IMG/VR virus record: IMGVR_UViG_3300047481_002870
Location: 1-35,461 of that record
Strand: one strand, 5' to 3'
Origin: a virus
Length of the DNA: 35,461 nt
Made by a program: the position numbers and the translations under genes
Shown here: positions 29,959 through 35,461 of the stretch, piece by piece
Layout of the letters: every line of letters begins with the position of its first letter
Numbering within the stretch: the first letter of the stretch is position 1
The notes under the pieces: model-generated
Told to the model about the DNA's origin: nothing
The model's database searches: none
The model's input: the letters and a program-made list of their open reading frames with translations, nothing else

Positions 29959-30490
29959 ACACCTCATGGAAGGTCTGCAATACCGAGATCTTGACGGCAT
30001 GATGAAGCCCACCATCCATGTGGACGAGTTTGCTGCCAAGATGGGCGACGACGATGACATCATCGTCGTCAGTTTTTTCGTGCGTGACCAGCAGGCCGCC
30101 AAGGATCTAGTCAGCTGGTTCGAGCGCGGCTATGACTTTGTGCTGGATGCCGATCGCAGTCCTGGAGAAATCAAGCCCAACCGCTATCTTGTGTATGTGG
30201 AAATCCGACGCCGCAGTGCTGCCCCCCAACACATACAGCGCCTGCTGGAAGATCTGGGCACGCTCACTGAGTTTGACGTGGACGACTGGCAGATGCATTA
30301 CAAAGACAAGAATCACGCCTGGAGCGAAGACACCTTCGCTGCTCTGGTGCCGCTCACGCCCGATGCCTATCGCCGTGACAACGACCAAGACCTCAATGAG
30401 ATGCGGGTGGCCGCGGGTCTAGACACGCGCCGCATCTACAGCGACACGGCCGAAACTCGGGCTCTCAAGGCCGCTGCAGGCATCATATGA
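29951..30490 (+). CDS. Conserved T4-like phage protein, unknown function
   Basis: A 179-residue protein that overlaps its neighbours on both sides. DDDDIIVVSFFVRDQQAAKD and WFERGYDFVLDADRSPGEIK and VEIRRRSAAPQHIQRLLEDL outline an alpha/beta fold with paired strands, which I recall from T4-like phages without a known role. The start MFEHLME-G has the LxE-G form of a head-protease site at residues 5-8, weakly like the genes that follow. No ribosome-binding site of note; translation coupling is likely. Confidence 0.7.
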   Translation: MFEHLMEGLQYRDLDGMMKPTIHVDEFAAKMGDDDDIIVVSFFVRDQQAAKDLVSWFERGYDFVLDADRSPGEIKPNRYLVYVEIRRRSAAPQHIQRLLEDLGTLTEFDVDDWQMHYKDKNHAWSEDTFAALVPLTPDAYRRDNDQDLNEMRVAAGLDTRRIYSDTAETRALKAAAGII

Positions 30491-30840
30491 GATATCGTGA
30501 AATCCTGGAAGCCTGTTGGACCGGCTATCGTCAGCAAGGCATGAAGAAAAAAGGCAGCAGGATGGTGCCCAACTGTGTGGCTGTGAGCGAGGCCGAGCTG
30601 GAAGAAGATCTCAAAAAGTGGTTCCGTGAAAAATGGGTGAGATTTGGCCCTGACGGCAAGATCCGTGGCGCCTGCGCTCGTGGTTCCAAATCCGAAGGCA
30701 AGCCCAAGTGCCTGCCCCAGAAGAAGGCACATGCCTTGGGCAAAAAAGGTCGTGCTTCGGCCGCGGCCCGCAAACGTAGACAAGATCCCAACCCCGAAAG
30801 ACGTGGCCCTGCCAAGAACGTGGCCACCAAACGCTCATGA
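30487..30840 (+). CDS. Basic DUF5872-like protein with capsid-targeting-like N-terminus
   Basis: A 117-residue protein, ATGA-coupled on both sides. The start MRYREILE-A resembles the T4 capsid-targeting sequence (MKTYQEFIAE-A) in order: basic, aromatic, Glu, hydrophobic pair, Glu then Ala. Next comes GMKKKGSRMVPNCV (19-32). The rest is LKKWFREKWVRFGPDGKIRG, PKCLPQKKAHALGKKGRASA and a tail of Lys, Arg and Pro (ARKRRQDPNPERRG). I recall the same blocks in phage proteins near DUF5872. The strong positive charge fits a head-internal or DNA-binding protein. That it is packaged is inference. Confidence 0.75.
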   Translation: MRYREILEACWTGYRQQGMKKKGSRMVPNCVAVSEAELEEDLKKWFREKWVRFGPDGKIRGACARGSKSEGKPKCLPQKKAHALGKKGRASAAARKRRQDPNPERRGPAKNVATKRS

Positions 30841-33380
30841 TACTAGACCAACTGTTTGAAGACCCAAGATCGCGACGCTTGTCGGCCGAAGAAAAACTGC
30901 AACGTGCCATCGAGCGCGAAAGGGCCCGTAATCCGCGTCCAGGGACCAGTCACTTAGATCGCTTGCTGGCTGCTCAGCGTGCTGCCGATGCTGCCAAACG
31001 CCGAGACCTGGTCGAATTCGCACCTGACAGCAGCGGTGACGATGGCGGCGACGATGGATTCAGCGAAGAAACACTTAAAAAGTTTGCGGCACAGTGGTAT
31101 AATGGCGACGAAGATCCTCAAGTAGAAAAGACCTTGATGGCCGCAGGTTGGGAAATTGGTCAAGACGAAGGCTACGACGACGAACCTGGTGTGTTTGTAG
31201 TGCAGGCAGGTGACATCAATGGCCACAGTTTTATCAGTTGGCCTGCCAACGAATTACGACAAGGTGTGGCGGAAGGCTCCGAGCAATATTACGCTATCGT
31301 CCATAAAGTAAACAACAAACCACTAAGCACACATCGTAATTTGGAATCAGCCAAAGATGAATGGCGTGGTTTAGATCAAAATCAAAGACAATTTTATAAA
31401 GTAGTTACTACTAAAAAAGCGCCAAAAGATTGGTCAATGAAAGAACAAGGTGTCTCGGAAGGCATAGATCCTTACCGCTTGGAACGACTAGATCCACAGA
31501 CACGCAGGGTGTTGATTCGCATGGGCGATCATAAAGATCCCGGATCATGGCTCAGTGCCTCAGAAGCCTATGCCATGATGCTGGGCCTACAGTACAAGAA
31601 CCGCGATCCCCGAGGCTGGGAACAAGAAGTCCAGCATTATGTGGACCTTTATCGGCAATACAGTGGACAAGGTGTCACGGAAGGCTTTGGTAGCGGTCTA
31701 GCCGGCGGCACCTTCGGCTTTTTAGCGGGTATTCCTTTGGCTGCTACGACAGGAATAATTGGTTGGATGTTCGGTACAAGCGAAACGGGTGCCAACGTCT
31801 GGTTAGGAACGATGGCTTTATCAACTGCATTAGGATCCTGGTTGGCGAACAAGGCAGACGAAGCAGATAATAAAATAAATTCTTACAGATCCAAAAAAAT
31901 ATTTTCTGTATTCGTGAACGGGAAGAAAATATCAACCAATTTAATGGATTATACAGATGCCGGGAAAATGATAGCAAATTTAGCTAAAAAAGAGCACAAT
32001 CCTGATACATATTTTACTATCTATGATAATGAAGCAGAAGAAATATCATGGAGGTTTCAAATAAAAGACGATAAGCGTGAAGATGATGGATTAGAAGAAA
32101 GCGTCAATCAAGGTGTCTCGGAAGGCTCCTTGAATGAACAGACCACTGAGGGAATCATTTATGCCACTGGACCACGATCCATGGGTATCAACGATGTTGA
32201 CTTGGTTTTCAAAAATCTTAGAACAAATAAAATCGTAGCATCAGTGGTGGGCAACAATGACCATGGTGGAATTTACGAAATAAGAATCAATCAAAATGGC
32301 GTCAGCAAAGGGCCGCCCAACTTTGTGGCCCGGGGCAATCCCCAGAACAGCAGTGATGAACATGTGGTATATAAACTGGATCCCACCAGTGGTAAAACTG
32401 GCTCTACTATACGCAATGGCTTTGATGAAGAGAATGGCACTTACTATGGTATGACCATGGAGTTCGTAGGCGACGATGACTACTGGTCATTCTTGGAAAA
32501 CATCATCGGCGATATCATGTGGGAAGACGATGCCATCGAAGCCGGTTATGTTGACAGATTAAACAACGGTGATCTTGTATTCACAAAACAGCAAGGCGTA
32601 TCAGAAGGCAGTCGTGAGCATGGCAGTGCCTATGACCGCGGTGCTGCTGATTCTTGGTATGGCAGGCCCTACAATCCACAAAAATACAGCGATGCTGCGG
32701 CACAGGCCGAGTACAAGGCCGGCTACGATGAAAACGAAAGCCAGGCCAGCATGCGCAAAGACTACGACGATGACCGTGATCTTGACCAGGATCGTGACCA
32801 GTTGGACGAAGATGGACGCACTGTGGAAGTGGTGGTCAGTGACGGTACCAAGCGATATCAGCGTCGTGTTCGAGTTGGCACCAACACCAAAAATCTCGAA
32901 TCTTCCATCGTGAAGTACTACCAGAAACTGGGACTGCCAGTGATCAGCATCGACGGAAAAAAGGTTTCTGCTGCTGTGGCCGAAACCAATGATAGTCGAG
33001 TTTTAGACCGATACATGAGCGTGGAAGTCATCACCAAAGGTGGGCGCCGAGAACGACGCCAGGTACGCCTGAGTTCGACCACACAAGACCCCATACGTGC
33101 CATCATGTCCCACTACGCTCGTCAGGGCATGGAACTGTATTCGGTGGATGGTCGCAGAGTGGGAGCCGGTTCATTGGCCAAAAACGAATCACGCATGAGT
33201 TGTCCTGAATGTGGTGGTCCCATGTTCAAGAGCCGCTTCATGGCCGAAGAGCAGGATGCCTGTTATCACAAAGTGCGCAGTCGCTACAAGGTATGGCCAT
33301 CAGCCTATGCATCGGGCGCCCTGGTGCAGTGCCGTAAAAAAGGTGCTGCCAACTGGGGCACCGGAGGGAAGAAAAAATGA
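30837..33380 (+). CDS. Modular 847-residue protein with five QGV(S/A/T)EG linkers
   Basis: An 847-residue protein starting MILDQLFE-D. QGVAEG or QGVSEG/QGVTEG occurs at residues 142-147, 204-209, 278-283, 425-430 and 586-591, dividing it into six parts. Part 1 (1-141) is acidic and helical. Part 2 (148-203) is short and basic. Part 3 (210-277) is helical. Part 4 (284-424) begins with two Gly-rich hydrophobic segments (about 287-305 and 320-340), probably membrane-inserting. Part 5 (431-585) is beta-rich. Part 6 (592-847) has an acidic linker, two tandem repeats of about 50 residues (661-712 and 728-778) and a Cys domain from CPEC (789-792), followed by ACYHKVRSRYKVWPSAYASG. G+C differs sharply between parts. 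It looks like a polyprotein carried in the head. Confidence 0.8.
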   Translation: MILDQLFEDPRSRRLSAEEKLQRAIERERARNPRPGTSHLDRLLAAQRAADAAKRRDLVEFAPDSSGDDGGDDGFSEETLKKFAAQWYNGDEDPQVEKTLMAAGWEIGQDEGYDDEPGVFVVQAGDINGHSFISWPANELRQGVAEGSEQYYAIVHKVNNKPLSTHRNLESAKDEWRGLDQNQRQFYKVVTTKKAPKDWSMKEQGVSEGIDPYRLERLDPQTRRVLIRMGDHKDPGSWLSASEAYAMMLGLQYKNRDPRGWEQEVQHYVDLYRQYSGQGVTEGFGSGLAGGTFGFLAGIPLAATTGIIGWMFGTSETGANVWLGTMALSTALGSWLANKADEADNKINSYRSKKIFSVFVNGKKISTNLMDYTDAGKMIANLAKKEHNPDTYFTIYDNEAEEISWRFQIKDDKREDDGLEESVNQGVSEGSLNEQTTEGIIYATGPRSMGINDVDLVFKNLRTNKIVASVVGNNDHGGIYEIRINQNGVSKGPPNFVARGNPQNSSDEHVVYKLDPTSGKTGSTIRNGFDEENGTYYGMTMEFVGDDDYWSFLENIIGDIMWEDDAIEAGYVDRLNNGDLVFTKQQGVSEGSREHGSAYDRGAADSWYGRPYNPQKYSDAAAQAEYKAGYDENESQASMRKDYDDDRDLDQDRDQLDEDGRTVEVVVSDGTKRYQRRVRVGTNTKNLESSIVKYYQKLGLPVISIDGKKVSAAVAETNDSRVLDRYMSVEVITKGGRRERRQVRLSSTTQDPIRAIMSHYARQGMELYSVDGRRVGAGSLAKNESRMSCPECGGPMFKSRFMAEEQDACYHKVRSRYKVWPSAYASGALVQCRKKGAANWGTGGKKK
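31260..31277 (+). repeat. Module-boundary repeat, site 1
   Basis: CAAGGTGTGGCGGAAGGC, coding QGVAEG at residues 142-147, followed by TCC as in site 4. It marks the switch from about half G+C upstream to about 35% in the next module (hand count). Confidence 0.9.
31446..31463 (+). repeat. Module-boundary repeat, site 2
   Basis: CAAGGTGTCTCGGAAGGC, coding QGVSEG at residues 204-209, identical in all 18 bases to site 4. The following module is about 52% G+C. Confidence 0.9.
31668..31685 (+). repeat. Module-boundary repeat, site 3
   Basis: CAAGGTGTCACGGAAGGC, coding QGVTEG at residues 278-283. It precedes the module with two hydrophobic segments, which is about 39% G+C. Confidence 0.9.
32109..32126 (+). 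repeat. Module-boundary repeat, site 4
   Basis: CAAGGTGTCTCGGAAGGC, coding QGVSEG at residues 425-430, identical to site 2. The following module is about 44% G+C. Confidence 0.9.
32592..32609 (+). repeat. Module-boundary repeat, site 5
   Basis: CAAGGCGTATCAGAAGGC, coding QGVSEG at residues 586-591, with three base changes from site 2. After it the base composition returns to that of the rest of the genome. Confidence 0.88.
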
Positions 33381-33784
33381 GAGAACTGATCAGCTTCGTA
33401 GAAAATGTGCAGCGCGGCTGTCCACCGGCCACACAGAGCATCGATCTCAATCTAAAAAATCGCAAAAAAGCCATCGATGAGTACATGTACGGGCCCTTGG
33501 ATCCCAATCAACCCAATCGCGAATACTGGAGCAAGATCGCTGCAGAATGGAACATGGATGACATCGAGCAGGCACAGTCAGCTCGCTGCGGTAACTGTGC
33601 GGCCTTTGACATCACTGAAAAAATGCAGGACTGCATAGCCCGCGGTATTGGCAGCGAGCCCGGCAGTGATCCACACGACACCATAGATGCCGGCACCTTG
33701 GGCTACTGCAAGTTCCTCAAATTCAAGTGTGCTGCCTTGCGCACCTGTTCGGCCTGGGTGGAAGGTGGACCCATCCGAGACTAG
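33377..33784 (+). CDS. Cys-rich conserved phage protein with targeting-like N-terminus
   Basis: A 135-residue protein. The start MRELISFVE-N is of the same type as its neighbours. CPPATQSIDLNLKNRKKAID and EYMYGPLDPNQPNREYW (about 15-55) are blocks I recall as highly conserved in aquatic phages. The second half has RCGNCAAF, MQDCIARG, GYCKFLKFKCAAL and RTCSAWV, giving six cysteines, which suggests a metal site (zinc or Fe-S). It is ATGA-coupled to the modular protein, so both are made together. Function unknown. Confidence 0.82.
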   Translation: MRELISFVENVQRGCPPATQSIDLNLKNRKKAIDEYMYGPLDPNQPNREYWSKIAAEWNMDDIEQAQSARCGNCAAFDITEKMQDCIARGIGSEPGSDPHDTIDAGTLGYCKFLKFKCAALRTCSAWVEGGPIRD

Positions 33785-33786
33785 CC

Positions 33787-34362
33787 ATGCGAGCCCGTGA
33801 GTTTGTCCAAGAGAAAATCAACTCTGACATACTTGATCCCAAGTTCTTTGCGGAAAAAACCGTGACCATCAAGGGTGAACCTTTCGTGCTCAAGGCCCAG
33901 GCCATCGACAGCAAGATCATTCCACAGGTCAGGATCGAAGCCATCGATCCCAATGGAAAGAGCGTGGGCTATGTGCGGTTCGTGGTACACAACGCTGATC
34001 AACCCAGCCGTTGGTTTCAACGGCGAGAAGAACCCTATCTTTCGGCCGGTAATCTTTCGGTGTGGAATGAATATCAACGTCGCGGCATAGCATCGGCCAT
34101 GTACAACTTTGCTCGCGAACTGGGCAATGACATCCAGCCCAGCGGCACACAGACCGATCAGGGTCGCGCATTCTGGCAGGCCGGTGCTGGACAGGCCGAA
34201 ACTGAAAAATTAGAAGAGCTGTCGTTCCTGGGCAGTGAATGCACCAAAGACTGTTCGGGTCATCGCGCTGGCTACGAATGGTACGCACAGAACCAGCGCC
34301 AGCCACAATCGGTCAGCGCCAGTTTCAACAAAGGCGCTTACCTACGCAGCCAAGGCCGATAG
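33787..34362 (+). CDS. GNAT-like acetyltransferase with targeting-like N-terminus and Cys domain
   Basis: A 191-residue protein. The start MRAREFVQE-K matches the T4 targeting peptide closely (REFVQE against QEFIAE). A GNAT-like domain follows: SVGYVRFVV is strand 4, and LSVWNEYQRRGIASAMYNFA (motif A, R/Q-x-x-G-x-A/G) is the acetyl-CoA site (about 97-116). A second domain starts at LGSECTKDCSGHRAGYEW and ends SASFNKGAYLRSQGR; I recall it from other phage proteins, function unknown. It is only 2 nt after the previous stop. An injected acetyltransferase that modifies a host protein is an attractive but untested idea. Confidence 0.75.
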   Translation: MRAREFVQEKINSDILDPKFFAEKTVTIKGEPFVLKAQAIDSKIIPQVRIEAIDPNGKSVGYVRFVVHNADQPSRWFQRREEPYLSAGNLSVWNEYQRRGIASAMYNFARELGNDIQPSGTQTDQGRAFWQAGAGQAETEKLEELSFLGSECTKDCSGHRAGYEWYAQNQRQPQSVSASFNKGAYLRSQGR

Positions 34363-34363
34363 A

Positions 34364-35098
34364 TCACTGTTTGGTATACACAAAGTAAAGCCGGCCATTG
34401 GCATCACGTTTGAACACATCCAGATGTAGACCATACTGATCGGCAAACTCACGCACGATCTCAAAGCTCCAGGGAAAGATATCCACGTAAGGTCCGTTCT
34501 TGTGTGGGATACCCGGGTTGGCCCGGAGATAGAATCGTCCGCCCGGAGCCAGCAGATCCACGCAGTGTGCGAATCTCTGCTCGATCTCATCGCGGCTGTT
34601 GAAGTTGATTGACCCCAGCGCTATGATCACATCATGGCTGGCCGCAGGCACACGATATTCCAAGATGTCCACTTCATAATCGGCCTGATCGTTGTAAGGG
34701 TCAATGCCAATGATGTTGTTGATGCGACCCTTGAAAGGATGGTATCCACAGCCCACGTCCAACACGCTGCGTGGTTCAAGGGCATTGATTTCATCCACCA
34801 GAGCCCAGCCTGTGTGTTCATACTCGTTGGTCCTGGGCTTCCAGATTTCCGAAAAGAATCGATGCGTGTAGCGCTCACTGAGATCGGCCGTGACTTCGGC
34901 CACGGTGCCCACATAGTCGGAATCCAGGGCCAGTTCGGCGGTCATGGCATCGCGGAACTTGCGGTAGCGTGCCGGAGTCCAGGGCAAGGCGTCGATGCGA
35001 GTGCGGGCGTCTAGAGTGTCGCGCACAGATCTATGCCGTTCGAGATTGAAAGCCTGTTGTAGATTTTCTGTGAGCAGGGCAAAAATTTTGGTGTTCAT
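34364..35098 (-). CDS. SAM-dependent methyltransferase
   Basis: A 244-residue protein on the minus strand, converging with the GNAT-like gene one base away. Motif I is SVLDVGCGYHPFKG (111-124), the second strand ends in GIDPYND and the region around DVIIALGSINF is motif IV. LAPGGRFYLRANPG is the later strand typical of small-molecule or protein methyltransferases. The N-terminal 85 residues form a helical extension. The substrate is unknown. AGAGAGAAAAT lies before the ATG, and no late-type promoter is visible on this strand. I recall similar proteins in T4-like cyanophages. Confidence 0.85.
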   Translation of the reverse strand: MNTKIFALLTENLQQAFNLERHRSVRDTLDARTRIDALPWTPARYRKFRDAMTAELALDSDYVGTVAEVTADLSERYTHRFFSEIWKPRTNEYEHTGWALVDEINALEPRSVLDVGCGYHPFKGRINNIIGIDPYNDQADYEVDILEYRVPAASHDVIIALGSINFNSRDEIEQRFAHCVDLLAPGGRFYLRANPGIPHKNGPYVDIFPWSFEIVREFADQYGLHLDVFKRDANGRLYFVYTKQ

Positions 35099-35114
35099 AA
35101 GAAATTTTCTCTCT

Positions 35115-35122
35115 GATAAATA
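35115..35122 (+). promoter_or_regulatory. Late-type promoter (GATAAATA) before the TctA-like gene
   Basis: GATAAATA lies in the 110-bp gap between the divergent genes. The predicted start near 35128 leaves a leader of about 80 nt. An imperfect hairpin can form between 35133-35142 (AACCAAGCAA) and 35152-35164 (TTGCTGCCTGGTT). Confidence 0.5.
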
Positions 35123-35208
35123 ATTTTACGCAAACCAAGCAAAAATTTCTCTTGCTGCCTGGTTTTCTTGTAAGTATGTAGCATTCATTAACTCAAGACC
35201 TAAAAAAC

Positions 35209-35461
35209 ATGGAATTCTATCTCTGGTTGTTGGCAGGAACCTTGTATGGACTGATCATTGGCCTGATTCCAGTGGCCGGTGCCACCACGGGACTAGTAGC
35301 AGTGTTTTCGTTCATACACATGTTCATGGCCGCAGATCCCTATGCCGGTGTGGCCTTTACCACGGCCTTGGTGGCAGCGTCGGCGCTGGGCGACAGCTTT
35401 GCGTCAGTGACCATGAACATACCCGGGGCCAACGGCAGTGCTGCCACCATGGTGGCAGCAC
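35209..35461 (+). CDS. TctA-like transporter permease, 3'-partial at window end
   Basis: The first 84 codons of a membrane protein cut by the window edge. LAGTLYGLIIGLIPVAGATTG (a G-x3-G-x2-P-x2-G turn) and then MNIPGANGSAATMV near residues 70-83 match the start of TctA, the large permease of tripartite tricarboxylate transporters, where a NTPG(E)-type loop holds the substrate site. Here it is NIPG. Normal TctA is about 500 residues; the rest, and any TctB or TctC partners, lie outside the window. The ATG has no good Shine-Dalgarno site. As a phage gene it may import carboxylates for the infected cell. Confidence 0.72.
   Translation, partial: MEFYLWLLAGTLYGLIIGLIPVAGATTGLVAVFSFIHMFMAADPYAGVAFTTALVAASALGDSFASVTMNIPGANGSAATMVAA

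Overview
The window looks like part of the genome of an uncultured T4-like (myovirus-type) tailed phage, probably infecting an aquatic proteobacterium. The case rests on a T4-type clamp-loader ATPase, PhoH, a GroES/gp31-like co-chaperonin, very large repetitive tail-fibre and baseplate-type proteins, promoters close to the T4 late consensus TATAAATA, and tightly packed genes joined by ATGA overlaps. Base composition is roughly half G+C, except inside one modular protein. There are no rRNA genes, tRNAs or insertion sequences. Family assignments come from motifs and remembered families; no database search was possible.

Layout. 1-3001: small genes, a GIY-YIG-like protein and a B12-binding radical SAM enzyme behind a late-type promoter. 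3000-7300: small conserved genes driven by a family of near-identical sigma70-like promoters (TTGACC-N17-TATAMT), plus NAD synthetase (nadE), a SleB-like cell wall hydrolase and a membrane protein. 7300-10721: small genes, a methyltransferase, a possible MbcA/ParS-like protein and a tandem family of tiny genes sharing the C-terminus FALRWS. 10774-12528: a DUF805 membrane protein, an SH3-like protein, a full-length translation initiation factor IF-1, a Fe/Mn superoxide dismutase and an ErpA/IscA-type iron-sulfur carrier. 12518-24471: the adhesion block, with a tail fibre and assembly protein on the minus strand facing four large virion proteins on the plus strand. 24503-28485: a replication and chaperone block with a stand-alone DnaE-like fragment, co-chaperonin, clamp loader and HAD phosphatase. 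28476-29213: phoH on the minus strand. 29380-34362: late genes, including a set whose N-termini resemble the T4 capsid-targeting sequence and one 847-residue modular protein. 34364-35461: a methyltransferase on the minus strand and the start of a TctA-like transporter cut by the window edge.

The most unusual content falls into three groups. First, genes at 30487-34362 carry 8-9 residue N-termini ending in Glu, like T4 internal-protein targeting peptides. One of them contains five in-frame copies of QGV(S/A/T)EG separating modules of very different G+C, which suggests a head-packaged polyprotein cut by the prohead protease. Second, four sigma70-type promoters place ATG exactly 6 nt after the -10 box, and three late-type promoters lie 4-7 nt from a start codon; this predicts leaderless mRNAs in a phage that also carries its own IF-1. 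Third, a tandem family of tiny genes uses the codons of its shared C-terminus as the Shine-Dalgarno site of the next gene.
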